Of a stretch of 55,165 bases of DNA, positions 18,339-27,221 are shown in pieces. The DNA is from Halobacteriales archaeon QS_6_71_20 (lineage in GTDB: Archaea > Halobacteriota > Halobacteria > Halobacteriales > Haloferacaceae): NCBI GenBank assembly GCA_003020945.1, contig PXRU01000019.1, positions 66,737-121,901 of the forward strand. Direction: 5' to 3'. How positions within the stretch are numbered: position 1 is the first letter of the stretch; each line of letters begins with the position of its first letter. The position numbers were made by a program, and so were the translations under genes. A model generated the notes under the pieces. That model did not search any database and was not told the DNA's origin. It saw only the letters and a list, made by a program, of their open reading frames with translations.

Positions 18339-20225
18339 TCAGTCGTCGCCGGCGACGATCCCCGCCTCGGCGGTGCCCACCCGACGGTCGAGGAAGTCGT
18401 CGAGCAGTTCGAGGCTGCGGAGCTTGTCCGCGATGTCCGAGGACCCGTGGCCCTCCTCCCCGAGCTCCTCGTACTCAAAGTCCTCCCCCGCCTCGAAGCC
18501 GGCCTCGACCAGCGCGTCGCGGAGGAGCCGCGCCTGCGACACCGGCACGCGGGGGTCGTTCACGCCGTGGACGATCAGAAGCGGCGCGTCGAGGTTCGCA
18601 GCGTGGGTGACCGGCGACCGCTCCTCGTAGACGTCGGCGTTCTCGTCGGGCTCGCCGAGGTACTTCACCATCAGCTCCGACCGGAAGTGCGGCATCGTGT
18701 TCTCGGCCATGTCGAACAGGTCGCTCACGCCGACCCAGGCGATGCCGGCGTCATAGAGGTCCGGGTACTGGACGAGCTGCCAGTTCGCCGAGTAGCCGCC
18801 GTAGGAGCCGCCGTAGACGACGACCCGGTCGTCGTCGAGCCAGTCGTACTCCGCGAGGACGTGCTCGGCGGCGGTCGCAACGTCGCCCTGTTCGGCCCCG
18901 CCCCAGTCGTCGTACAGCGCCTCGACGAACTCGCGGCCCCGGCCCGTGGAGCCGCGGTAGTTCACCTGAAGGACCGAGAAGCCGCGCGAGACGAGGAACT
19001 GCGTACGGTAGCCGAACGAGAGGGTGTCGCGGTGACGCGGACCGCCGTGGGGGTTGACGATCAGCGGCGAGGGACGCTCGCCGGAGTCATAGAGGATCGC
19101 GCCGACCTCCAGTTCCTCGTAAGGGTCGTGCTCGACCGCGCGCTGCGGCGTCTCGGGGACCCCGTCGGACTCGACGGTGAGGTACTCCGCGTCCGCGAAG
19201 TCCGCGGGGGAGAAGGGGCCGTACTCCGCCTCCAGGACCGTCTCCGACTCGTCGGCGTCGAGGTCGTACGCGAGCAGTTCCGGCCGCCGTGTCGGCGTCG
19301 TGTGCCGGATCAGGACGCGCCCGTCGGCGAGAGGGGTGTCGTCCGCCAGCGAGGCGACGCCGCCGGGGAGGTCGAGCACGCGCCCCTCGCCGGAGCCGAC
19401 GTCGTAGACGACCGGAACCTCCTCGGCGTCGCGCGAGCGCGTGGTGAGGAAGCGGTCGCCGTCCGGGAGGAAGAACGCGGGCGTCTCCTCGTACTCGCCG
19501 GCGCCGTACCACCGCACCTCGTCGGTGTCGAGGTCGTACACGCCACAGCGGCTCCTGTCGGGCGTGTTGTCCGAAACGAGCAGCGCGTCGCCGTCGGGGT
19601 GCCAGTCGGCGGGGGCGGACTCCGCCCCCGTCTCGCCGATCCCGAGGTTGCGGCGGTTCGAGCCGTCGACGTCGGCGACGAACACGTCGGCGTTGTCGTA
19701 GTCCGCCGAGGCGTTCGTCATGAACGCGAACCGGTCGCAGTCGGGCGACAACTCCGCCGTCCAGACGGCACGGTCGTGGTCGGTCAGCCTCGTCGTCTCG
19801 CCGGTCGGGAGGTCGTGCCGGTAGACGTTCATCTGGCCGCCGTGGTTCGAGCCGTACAGCAGCGTCTCGCCGTCGTCGCCGACGGACTGCAGCGTCACCT
19901 GGCCGTCGTGTTCGATCACGACCTCGGTGTCGCCGTCGCGGTCGATGGCGTGGACGTCGTTCTGTTCGTCGCCGGCCTCGTCGAGGTGGAAGAGGACCCG
20001 GTCGCCGTCGGCGTCCCAGGCGAAGCCGTGGCGGGCGTCCTTCGGCACCTGACCGTCCGACCACCGCGTGAGGTCGCCCGTGTCGGGATCGAGGAGGTAC
20101 AGTTCGTTTCGACCGTCGACGTCGTAGTACAGCGCCACCTCCTCGCCGTCGGGGCTCGGCGCGGGGTGGGCCATCGTCGGCAGTTCCGCGAGGGCTCGGA
20201 GGGTCTCGTCGTGATCGTCGCTCAC
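18339..20225 (-). CDS. S9 family serine peptidase (acyl-aminoacyl peptidase / prolyl oligopeptidase type)
   Basis: Predicted cytosolic oligopeptidase, 628 aa from the GTG at 20225 (VSDDHDETLRALAEL). The N-terminal two thirds is a beta-propeller with WD40-like/TolB-type repeats (e.g. HPAPSPDGEEVALYYD, LSPDCDRFAFMTN). The C-terminal alpha/beta-hydrolase has the nucleophile elbow GGSYGGY (Ser474), Asp557 in NDPRVPV and His593 in EEGHGSSD, so the catalytic triad is complete. No signal peptide. A later ATG at 20174 is an alternative start. Divergent from the acyl-CoA carboxylase gene. Confidence 0.92.
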   Translation of the reverse strand: MSDDHDETLRALAELPTMAHPAPSPDGEEVALYYDVDGRNELYLLDPDTGDLTRWSDGQVPKDARHGFAWDADGDRVLFHLDEAGDEQNDVHAIDRDGDTEVVIEHDGQVTLQSVGDDGETLLYGSNHGGQMNVYRHDLPTGETTRLTDHDRAVWTAELSPDCDRFAFMTNASADYDNADVFVADVDGSNRRNLGIGETGAESAPADWHPDGDALLVSDNTPDRSRCGVYDLDTDEVRWYGAGEYEETPAFFLPDGDRFLTTRSRDAEEVPVVYDVGSGEGRVLDLPGGVASLADDTPLADGRVLIRHTTPTRRPELLAYDLDADESETVLEAEYGPFSPADFADAEYLTVESDGVPETPQRAVEHDPYEELEVGAILYDSGERPSPLIVNPHGGPRHRDTLSFGYRTQFLVSRGFSVLQVNYRGSTGRGREFVEALYDDWGGAEQGDVATAAEHVLAEYDWLDDDRVVVYGGSYGGYSANWQLVQYPDLYDAGIAWVGVSDLFDMAENTMPHFRSELMVKYLGEPDENADVYEERSPVTHAANLDAPLLIVHGVNDPRVPVSQARLLRDALVEAGFEAGEDFEYEELGEEGHGSSDIADKLRSLELLDDFLDRRVGTAEAGIVAGDD

Positions 20226-20351
20226 GATACCCCGTTCGGCGCCGCCGACTTGAGTCTGTCCTGAACGACCGTTCGGAACGGCGGGGCCGACGGGGGCGAC
20301 TCGTGCCGCCGTCATGGAAAACCCTTTCCGCAATTCTTGCGATCCCCCCGT

Positions 20352-22157
20352 ATGAGAGTCCACGTGGGCGCGGCGGCGACCGACGAGGAGGCCGCCGCCA
20401 TCGCCGAGGCGATGGCCGAGCACTTCGGCGTCGCCGTCGACGTGTACGCCGGTGACGACGACGGGACGGCGGCCGAGCTGCTCGCGAGCGCGGAGCCGCC
20501 CGCGGTCGAGCATCCGCTGGACGACGACCTCGGCCCCACCGACCGGGAGCGGGCGCTCCGGGCCGAGATCGACGACATCCTCCAGGGCGGCCCCGAGAAG
20601 TACCGGGAGCGCCTCCCCGACCGGGGGAAGCTGTTCGTCCGCGACCGCCTCGACCTCTGGTTCGGGGACGGCGGCGCGGGCGGCCCGGGCGACGCCGACC
20701 GCGAGGGCGCCGCCGACGGCGTGAGGTTCGAGGACGGCAGGTTCGCCAACTTCGATTCCTGGCACCCGAACTCGCCGGATGTCGACGAGGCGGACCCAGG
20801 GAACCGTCTCCCCGCCGACGGGCTCGTCACCGGCGCCGCCGAGTTCGAGGGCCGCGACCTCCACTTCATGGCCAACGACTTCACGGTGAAGGCGGGGTCG
20901 ATGGCCGGCCGCGGCGTCGAGAAGTTCCTCCGGATGCAGCAGCGCGCGCTCAAGAACGGGAAGCCGGTCCTCTACCTGATGGACTCCTCGGGTGGGCGGA
21001 TCGACCAGCAGACGGGCTTTTTCGCCAACCGGGAGGGGATCGGGAAGTACTACTACAACCACTCGATGCTCTCCGGGCGCGTCCCGCAGATCTGCGTCCT
21101 CTACGGCCCCTGCATCGCCGGCGCGGCGTACACGCCGGTGTTCGCCGACTTCACCGTCATGGTCGAGGGGATGTCCGCGATGGCGATCGCGTCGCCGCGG
21201 ATGGTGAAGATGGTCACCGGCGAGGAGATCGAGATGGACGAGCTCGGCGGGCCGGACGTCCACGCGAAGCACTCGGGCAGCGCCGACCTCGTCGCCGAGG
21301 ACGAACGACACGCCCGCGAGCTCGTCGCGGACCTGATGAGCTACCTGCCGGACAGGGCGGGCGAGACGCCGCCCCGGAGCGACCCGACGCCCCCGACGTA
21401 CTCCCCCGACGGCGTCGACGAGCTGATCCCGGCGGCGCCGAACCGCCCGTACGACGTCCACGACCTGCTCGACCGGGTCGCCGACGCCGAGTCCGTCCTC
21501 GAGCTGAAGCCCGACTACGGCACGGAGATCGTCACGGCGTTCGCCCGCATCGACGGCCGTCCGGTCGGCGTCGTCGCCAACCAGCCGACCGAGCGCTCGG
21601 GCGCCATCTTCCCGGACGCCGCCGAGAAGGCCGCGGAGTTCATCTGGACGTGTGACGCCTACGAGATCCCGCTGCTGTATCTCTGTGACACGCCGGGGTT
21701 CATGGCCGGCTCCCAGGTCGAGCGGGACGCGATCCTCGAGAAGGGGAAGAAGTTCATCTACGCCACCTCCTCGGCGACGGTACCCAAACAGACCGTCGTC
21801 GTCCGCAAGGCGTACGGCGCCGGCATCTACGCGATGGGCGGCCCCGCCTACGAGCCGGAGTCCGTCATCGGTCTCCCCTCGGGAGAGATCGGAATCATGG
21901 GGCCGGAGGCGGCGATCAACGCCGTGTACGCCAACGAGCTCGCCGAGATCGACGACGAGGACGAGCGGCGGGCGACCGAGGACGAACTCCGCGAGGAGTA
22001 CCGCCGCGACATCGACGTCCATCGGATGGCCAGCGAGGTCGTCATCGACGAGATCGTCGCGCCCTCGCGGCTCCGCGAGGAGCTCGTCGGGCGGTTCGAC
22101 TTCTACGCGGACATCGAGAAGTCGGTGCCCGACAAGAAGCACGGAACGATCCTCTGA
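20352..22157 (+). CDS. Acyl-CoA carboxylase carboxyltransferase subunit (PccB-like)
   Basis: Carboxyltransferase that moves CO2 from biotin to an acyl-CoA, probably propionyl-CoA, giving methylmalonyl-CoA. 601 aa from the ATG at 20352, longer than the usual 510-550 because of an N-terminal ~45-residue segment (MRVHVGAAATDEEAAAIAEA) and an acidic Gly-rich loop near 110. Typical crotonase-fold blocks are present: LYLMDSSGGRIDQQ, GPCIAGAAYTPVF, LYLCDTPGFMAGSQVE, MGPEAAINAVYANEL. The biotin carboxylase subunit is not in this window. Methylmalonyl-CoA production would fit the nearby methylaspartate-cycle-type genes, but the real acyl substrate is not visible from sequence. Confidence 0.88.
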   Translation: MRVHVGAAATDEEAAAIAEAMAEHFGVAVDVYAGDDDGTAAELLASAEPPAVEHPLDDDLGPTDRERALRAEIDDILQGGPEKYRERLPDRGKLFVRDRLDLWFGDGGAGGPGDADREGAADGVRFEDGRFANFDSWHPNSPDVDEADPGNRLPADGLVTGAAEFEGRDLHFMANDFTVKAGSMAGRGVEKFLRMQQRALKNGKPVLYLMDSSGGRIDQQTGFFANREGIGKYYYNHSMLSGRVPQICVLYGPCIAGAAYTPVFADFTVMVEGMSAMAIASPRMVKMVTGEEIEMDELGGPDVHAKHSGSADLVAEDERHARELVADLMSYLPDRAGETPPRSDPTPPTYSPDGVDELIPAAPNRPYDVHDLLDRVADAESVLELKPDYGTEIVTAFARIDGRPVGVVANQPTERSGAIFPDAAEKAAEFIWTCDAYEIPLLYLCDTPGFMAGSQVERDAILEKGKKFIYATSSATVPKQTVVVRKAYGAGIYAMGGPAYEPESVIGLPSGEIGIMGPEAAINAVYANELAEIDDEDERRATEDELREEYRRDIDVHRMASEVVIDEIVAPSRLREELVGRFDFYADIEKSVPDKKHGTIL

Positions 22158-22177
22158 GCGACGCGGGCCGACGAGGA

Positions 22178-22270
22178 TTCAAATAGGAGTACGCGACCAC
22201 CCCCGGCCGTGACCTGACGAGTCGACGGATGGGGGTCAGCGGGTGTACGGCGCCCCGCCGTCCGCGCGAC
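22178..22270 (+). other. Intergenic element copy B: candidate small RNA
   Basis: Second copy of the element seen at 13192. TTCAAATA is at 22178-22185, CGTGAC at 22208 and AGCGGGTGT at 22238; the block offsets are 0/30/60 here and 0/29/58 in copy A. GCGGG...CCCGC can pair in both copies. It sits between two convergent genes (acyl-CoA carboxylase ending at 22157 and DoxX ending at 22378), where a protein-gene promoter is not expected. Confidence 0.4.
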
Positions 22271-22377
22271 AAGCGCCGTCTGTTCGCCATTCGCCCGTCG
22301 CCAGCAGTGCCGCCGACCCCGGCGTGAGACGGTTCCCCCGCTCCGCCCCGCGGACCGGACGGTCTCGCCGTGGCGCT

Positions 22378-22797
22378 TCACCCCTCGCCGACCAGCGACG
22401 CCCGCAGCACCGCCCACCCCAGCCCTGCGAGGCCCAGGTCCCGCGCCAGCACGTCGCCGAACGCGCCGGCGGTCGCCCACACCACTGCCAGGTAGACACA
22501 CGTCGCCGACAGCGATGCCGCGGCGACGAACGACGCGAACGGGACGTACCGGTCCGCGAGGAGGGCGACGCCGAAGCCGACCTCCAGATACCCGTTGATC
22601 AGCATGAACGCGGTGGGTGAGACGACCAGCAGCGGCGCCAGCCAGTCGGTCACGTAGACGGTCCACGCGGCCGGCTCCAGCAGCTTGTGGACGCCCGCCG
22701 CGAGCACCATCGCGCCGAGCGCCCATCGGGCGAGCGTCGCCGCCGGCGGGAGCCGTCGGGTCAGCCGCTCGGCCGCCGCCGTGGCTCGTTCGATCAC
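22378..22797 (-). CDS. DoxX-like integral membrane protein
   Basis: 139 aa with four hydrophobic helices (about residues 21-42, 52-75, 82-104 and 115-133) and a DoxX-like first helix pattern ARWALGAMVLAAGVHKLLEP. DoxX-family proteins are small membrane proteins sometimes tied to thiosulfate:quinone oxidoreduction or thiol redox systems; no such partner is adjacent here. Family assignment fairly good, function open. Confidence 0.75.
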   Translation of the reverse strand: MIERATAAAERLTRRLPPAATLARWALGAMVLAAGVHKLLEPAAWTVYVTDWLAPLLVVSPTAFMLINGYLEVGFGVALLADRYVPFASFVAAASLSATCVYLAVVWATAGAFGDVLARDLGLAGLGWAVLRASLVGEG

Positions 22798-22849
22798 GGT
22801 CGCCGTTGGGCTGTCGACCCGAAGTACCCCTCGCCCGACCCCGTGCCGC

Positions 22850-23038
22850 TCACCCCTCCCGGCGCGCCGGCAGAATCTGCCGGCAGCACGGCGTCGTCGT
22901 CCGGACCGCCTCCCGCCACTGCTTCGGGTCGTGCATGTCGTGGAGTCCGACGCCCGGCAGGTACCGCACGGAGGCCGGACCGATCCCCGTCTCCCAGTCG
23001 CTCGGCTTCCGCGGGTAGTCGCCGTCGTCGACGGCCGC
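22850..23038 (-). pseudogene. Orphan coding-like fragment
   Basis: The minus strand has a 63-codon open frame bounded by TGA at 23039-23041 and TGA at 22850-22852. It has strong GC at third positions and protein-like content, including DDGDYPRKPSDWETGIG and GVGLHDMHDPKQWREAV. Only a GTG at 22969 or an ATG further in could start it, leaving the conserved-looking upstream part untranslated. It therefore looks like a truncated gene end. Family not recognised. The rest of 22798-23160 shows nothing. Confidence 0.4.
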
Positions 23039-23160
23039 TCAGAAATCGATTATCTGTACGCGCAGTCGCCCTCACGAACGGTTGTCGCCTGTCGAGCGGA
23101 GTCGAATTCAGCCTGCGAGATACGAATCGACCCGGTCGAGGCACTTCCGTCGGTCCGTCG

Positions 23161-23631
23161 CTACTCCGCGTTCGCCCGCTTGAGCGACAGCACCGTCCGC
23201 TCGAACGTGCACACGAGCGTGTCGTCGGCGTCCTCGCTCCCCAGCTTGTACGCGTCCACCCGCATCGTCACGACGCCGCGCTCGCCGTCGCTGGTCTCGC
23301 GTTTGTCCAGCACCGTCGACTCCGCGCGGATCGTGTCGCCGTGGACGACCGGGTTCGGGTGTTCCACGTCGTCGTACGAGAGGTTCGCGACGATGGTGCC
23401 GTCGGTCGTCTCCGGGATCGACAGCCCGGTTGCCAGCGACATCGTGTACAGCCCGTTGACGAGGCGCTCGCCGAACTGCGTGCCCGCCGCGAACGCCGCG
23501 TCGAGGTGGAGCGGCTGTTGGTTCATCGTCAGGTCGCAGAACGCCTGGTTGTCGCGCTCGGACACCGTCCGGCGCTTCCCGTGCCGGATGGTCTCGCCGA
23601 CGGTGAACTCCTCGTAGTACTTGCCGGTCAC
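23161..23631 (-). CDS. MaoC-type hydratase, probable mesaconyl-CoA hydratase
   Basis: Hot-dog-fold hydratase, 156 aa from the GTG at 23631 (VTGKYYEEFTVGETI). The hydratase-2 region is present as LTMNQQPLHLDAAFA, followed by FGERLVNGLYTMSLATGLSIP and ANLSYDDVEHPNPVVHGDT. Haloarchaeal proteins of this pattern include the mesaconyl-CoA hydratase (beta-methylmalyl-CoA dehydratase) of the methylaspartate cycle. The divergent neighbour at 23774 encodes a CitE-like lyase of the kind that splits beta-methylmalyl-CoA into glyoxylate and propionyl-CoA, which supports that assignment. General enoyl-CoA hydratase activity is the alternative. Confidence 0.82.
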   Translation of the reverse strand: MTGKYYEEFTVGETIRHGKRRTVSERDNQAFCDLTMNQQPLHLDAAFAAGTQFGERLVNGLYTMSLATGLSIPETTDGTIVANLSYDDVEHPNPVVHGDTIRAESTVLDKRETSDGERGVVTMRVDAYKLGSEDADDTLVCTFERTVLSLKRANAE

Positions 23632-23773
23632 GTGCCGAGCGTCGCCGCGAGCCCTCAAAACCGTGGGGGACCCGCGGTCGGACGCCGCGGGAGCGCCAGC
23701 GATGTCGCGACGACGACCCCCGTGCGCCTGGGCGACGGCGGGATTGATACGCCGCCCGGTCGAACGACCGTCC

Positions 23774-24679
23774 GTGCCCAGACGCAGCGTCATGTTCTCG
23801 CCCGGCGACCGCCCGGATCTCATGCGGAAGGCGCCCGGCGCCGGCGCGGACACCATCGTGTTCGACCTGGAGGACGCCGTCGCGCCCGGGCGCAAGGCGG
23901 AGGCCCGCGCGGCCGTCCGCGAACTGCTGACCGACCCGTCGTTCGACCCCGACGCCGAGCTGTGCGTCCGCGTCACCGGGACCGACACCGAGCGCGACCT
24001 GGCGGCGCTAGTCGGCGACGGCGACGACGGTGACGGGGGGGCTGAGGGGGCCGACGGCACCGGCGGTAACCCCCCGTTCGACGCGGTGATGCTTCCCAAG
24101 GCGGAATCGGGGGCGGCCGTCGACCGGCTCGGCGACCGACTCCGCGACTACGGCTATCCGGTCCCTGTGATCGCGCTGATCGAGACCGCACGCGGGGTGC
24201 TCGACGCCGCGGCCGTCGCCGACGCCGGGCCGACCGACGCCGTCGCGTTCGGCGCGGAGGACCTCTCGGCGGACCTGGGCGCGACCCGGACCGACGAGGG
24301 GACGGAGGTGCTGTACGCCCGCGAGAAGGTGGCGACCACGGCCGCCGCGGCCGACGTCGACGCGATCGACACCGTGTTCACCGACTTCGAGGACGAGGCG
24401 GGGCTCCGCGAGGAGACGCGGTTCGCGGCGACGCTCGGCTACGACGGCAAGATGGCGATCCACCCGGCGCAGGTGCCCGTAATCAACGCGGCGTTCACGC
24501 CCGACGACGAGGAGATCGCGTGGGCCGAGCGGGTGCTCGCGGCGCGGGACGCGGCGGCGACCGAGGGACGCGGCGTGTTCGAGGTGGACGGCGAGATGGT
24601 CGACGCGCCCCTGATCGCGCGGGCCGAGCGGATCCGCGACCGGGCGCTGGCCGCCGGCGTCGACGTCTGCACCGAGTAG
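23774..24679 (+). CDS. CitE/HpcH-type CoA-ester lyase, probable beta-methylmalyl-CoA lyase
   Basis: TIM-barrel lyase of the HpcH/HpaI-CitE superfamily, 301 aa from the GTG at 23774 (VPRRSVMFSPGDRPDLM). Conserved features: TIVFDLEDAVAPGRK (metal and substrate contacts), AVAFGAEDLSADLGA, and YDGKMAIHPAQVPVINAAF near the C-terminus. An acidic glycine-rich insertion (residues ~78-97) is a haloarchaea-style loop. In haloarchaea such stand-alone CitE proteins cleave beta-methylmalyl-CoA to glyoxylate plus propionyl-CoA. No citrate lyase alpha or gamma subunits are nearby, which argues against citrate fermentation. Confidence 0.85.
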   Translation: MPRRSVMFSPGDRPDLMRKAPGAGADTIVFDLEDAVAPGRKAEARAAVRELLTDPSFDPDAELCVRVTGTDTERDLAALVGDGDDGDGGAEGADGTGGNPPFDAVMLPKAESGAAVDRLGDRLRDYGYPVPVIALIETARGVLDAAAVADAGPTDAVAFGAEDLSADLGATRTDEGTEVLYAREKVATTAAAADVDAIDTVFTDFEDEAGLREETRFAATLGYDGKMAIHPAQVPVINAAFTPDDEEIAWAERVLAARDAAATEGRGVFEVDGEMVDAPLIARAERIRDRALAAGVDVCTE

Positions 24680-24726
24680 TCGGCGGCGGTACGTCCCGGT
24701 ACGGCTCGGCGGTACGTCCCGGTGGC

Positions 24727-25572
24727 TCACCCGGTCCGCTCGACGTGCACGAGCGCGACGGGGTCGTCCCAGCCGAACCGGTCGGGGTCGAGGTCGCCGT
24801 CGCCGGAGAGCCCCGGGTGAGGCGAGACGACGCCGCCCTCGTCGAGTTCCGGCTGCGGGCTCGCGATGCCGTCGGCGTCGGCGTCGATGCCCGCCAGCGC
24901 CTGCGCCGGCGGGACGATGTCGGCGAACCGCTCGGTGTTCCTCTCGGTGCCGGCGTCGTAGCTCGCCGCGAGGTACGAGCGCGACTCGTTCACCGCCGTC
25001 GGCAGCGGCACCGTGTCGAGGCCGGCGAAGCCGTCGTTGGTGGCGATGAGCATCGCGACGAACGTGAGGAAGTTCGACCTCCCGGCGGGCGTCCCCTCGG
25101 GAGCACCCCGTTCTCCGGGTACCGACAGCTCCAGCTCGACGGTGTACGGCAGGCCGGTGCTGCCCGGGTCCGCGGACGGCACCAGCGGCTCGGCCCCGAT
25201 GGCCGCGGCCCGGATCTCGTCCGTCCCCTCGATCAGCTCGGCGAGCGGGTCGAGGTTCCCGTTCTCGGCGACCTCGCGGGTGGCCTCGTTGGCCTCGTCG
25301 CCGACCGAGAACACCCCGACGCTCGGGTCGTGGACCGCGACCGCGGGCGGGGTGAGGAACTGCCCCGAGGTGAGGTTCGCGACCGTCACCCGGTAGCGCC
25401 GCCCCGATCCGCCCTCGGCGTCGTCGTCTGCTGCGTCCTCGTCTCCCTGTCGGCTCGCGCCGACGCCCGTACTGCCGAGGCCGAGCGCGCCGACGGCCGC
25501 GCCGGACGCCGCCAGCGCCGTTCTTCGTGTCGTTACCAGTCGTGTGTCGTCGTCGGTCGTGTCGTCTTCCAT
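24727..25572 (-). CDS. Tat-exported spondin-domain protein
   Basis: 281-aa extracellular protein. The N-terminus has a Tat signal (TTRRTALAASGAAVGALGLG) after a short acidic leader, followed by an acidic linker. A spondin-type domain spans about residues 57-275, opening with YRVTVANLTSGQFLTPPAVAVHD, a pattern shared by archaeal and bacterial spondin-N proteins. Likely cell-surface or secreted; role unknown. No lipobox Cys follows the signal, so it is probably released or wall-associated. Confidence 0.85.
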   Translation of the reverse strand: MEDDTTDDDTRLVTTRRTALAASGAAVGALGLGSTGVGASRQGDEDAADDDAEGGSGRRYRVTVANLTSGQFLTPPAVAVHDPSVGVFSVGDEANEATREVAENGNLDPLAELIEGTDEIRAAAIGAEPLVPSADPGSTGLPYTVELELSVPGERGAPEGTPAGRSNFLTFVAMLIATNDGFAGLDTVPLPTAVNESRSYLAASYDAGTERNTERFADIVPPAQALAGIDADADGIASPQPELDEGGVVSPHPGLSGDGDLDPDRFGWDDPVALVHVERTG

Positions 25573-25842
25573 TGGGTGGTCCGGAGGCCGACCCTCCGGT
25601 CGATCCGAACGGCGACCGGCATGTATCGATTTTTCAAGATCCCTTCAGGATCGGGCGGACTCCGTTCGGACTCCGTACAAACTCCGGCACCGCGTCGGCG
25701 ACGCGTGATCTGACGTACGGTCGGCCGCAAGCGACGGACCGACCGATCCCCAAAATCGACCCGCCGCAGCGGGACGACCTCCCGTCACGCCGCGGTGGTG
25801 TATAATGACGTACCGAGAATACCTATGGTATTGATGCGGCAC

Positions 25843-25850
25843 GGTTAAGA
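25843..25850 (+). promoter_or_regulatory. Promoter of glutamate dehydrogenase
   Basis: GGTTAAGA lies about 27 nt upstream of the ATG at 25874, consistent with leaderless transcription. The 300-nt spacer 25573-25873 also holds A/T-rich TATAATG near 25801 that may serve other promoters; no gene is seen in it. Confidence 0.45.
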
Positions 25851-25873
25851 ACGGTCACGGTCCCGGGTACAGT

Positions 25874-27133
25874 ATGTCGAGTGACGAGGCGAACCCCTTC
25901 GAAAGCCTCCAGGAACAGATCGACGACGCGGCGGCATATCTCGACGTCGACGCCGACGTCATCGAGCGGCTCAAACACCCCGAGCGCGTGCTGGAGCTGA
26001 ACCTCTCGGTCGACATGGACGACGGCTCCATGGAGCGGTTCACCGCGTTCCGCTCGGAGTTCAACGGCGACCGCGGCCCGTACAAGGGGGGGATCCGCTA
26101 TCACCCGGGCGTCACCCGCGACGAGGTGAAGGCGCTGTCGGGCTGGATGGTGTACAAGTGCGCCGTCGTCGACATCCCCTACGGCGGCGGGAAGGGCGGC
26201 ATCGTCGTCGACCCCGCCGACCACTCCGCCGCTGAGATCGAACGCCTCACTCGCTCGTTCGCGGAGGAGCTGCGCCCGCTCATCGGCGAGGACTCCGACA
26301 TCCCCGCGCCCGACGTGAACACCGGCCAGCGGGAGATGAACTGGATCAAAGACACCTACGAGACGCTGGAGCACACGACCGAGCCGGGCGTCGTCACGGG
26401 GAAGTCGCTGGAGGCCGGCGGCTCGGAGGGTCGCGTCGAGGCGACGGGTCGCTCGACGATGCTCACCGCCCGCGAGGCGTTCGAATACCTCGGGAAGGAG
26501 ATGACGGGCGCCTCAGTCGCCGTACAGGGGTTCGGCAACGCCGGCCACATCGCCGCGTACCTCCTCGAGGACCTGGGCGCCGACGTCGTCGCCGTCTCGG
26601 ACTCCTCGGGCGCCGTGTACGCCGAGGACGGCTTCGACGTCCGCGACGTGAAGGCCCACAAGAACGAGACGGGCGCGGTCGCGAACTACCCCGACGCCGA
26701 CGAGGAGCTCTCCAACGAGGGGCTGCTCACCCTCGACGTCGACCTGCTCGTCCCCGCGGCCCTGGAGAACGCCATCGACGCGGAACTGGCCCGCGACGTG
26801 CGGGCGGACGTGATCGTCGAGGCCGCGAACGGTCCGCTCACGCCCGACGCCGACGACGTGCTCACAGACGCCGACGTCCACGTGTTCCCCGACATCCTCG
26901 CGAACGCCGGCGGCGTCACCGTCAGCTACTTCGAGTGGGTGCAGAACCGCCAGCGCTTCTACTGGACCGAGGAGCGGGTCAACGAGGAGCTGGAACGCCA
27001 CATCGTCTCCGCGTTCGACGACCTCACCGCGTGTTACGAGGCCCGCGACGTGCCGAACTTCCGCACCGCCGCCTACGTCGTCGCGATCCGCCGGGTCGTC
27101 GACGCCTTCACCGGCAACGGCAACTGGCCCTGA
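25874..27133 (+). CDS. gdh: Glutamate dehydrogenase (Glu/Leu/Phe/Val family)
   Basis: Interconverts glutamate and 2-oxoglutarate plus ammonia. 419 aa, typical hexameric GDH length. The dimerisation/substrate domain carries [21 protein letters not shown] and the catalytic-lysine region [13 protein letters not shown], and the Rossmann motif [22 protein letters not shown] follows at about residue 215. Start ATG at 25874 is supported by the promoter spacing. Cofactor preference is not readable with confidence. Placement near the mesaconyl-CoA hydratase and CitE lyase genes suits the methylaspartate cycle, which consumes glutamate, but GDH is also a general nitrogen enzyme. Confidence 0.95.
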   Translation: MSSDEANPFESLQEQIDDAAAYLDVDADVIERLKHPERVLELNLSVDMDDGSMERFTAFRSEFNGDRGPYKGGIRYHPGVTRDEVKALSGWMVYKCAVVDIPYGGGKGGIVVDPADHSAAEIERLTRSFAEELRPLIGEDSDIPAPDVNTGQREMNWIKDTYETLEHTTEPGVVTGKSLEAGGSEGRVEATGRSTMLTAREAFEYLGKEMTGASVAVQGFGNAGHIAAYLLEDLGADVVAVSDSSGAVYAEDGFDVRDVKAHKNETGAVANYPDADEELSNEGLLTLDVDLLVPAALENAIDAELARDVRADVIVEAANGPLTPDADDVLTDADVHVFPDILANAGGVTVSYFEWVQNRQRFYWTEERVNEELERHIVSAFDDLTACYEARDVPNFRTAAYVVAIRRVVDAFTGNGNWP

Positions 27134-27191
27134 GCGGTCGGCCCCGCGGCGACTCCCCGACCCCGTCGCCGTCGAGGCGGCCGCGCCGTGG

Positions 27192-27199
27192 ACTTTTGT
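27192..27199 (+). promoter_or_regulatory. TATA-like box upstream of the MOSC gene
   Basis: ACTTTTGT is centred about 27 nt before the GTG start at 27222. Confidence 0.4.
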
Positions 27200-27221
27200 C
27201 GCCCGAGCCCGTCGATCCGGC

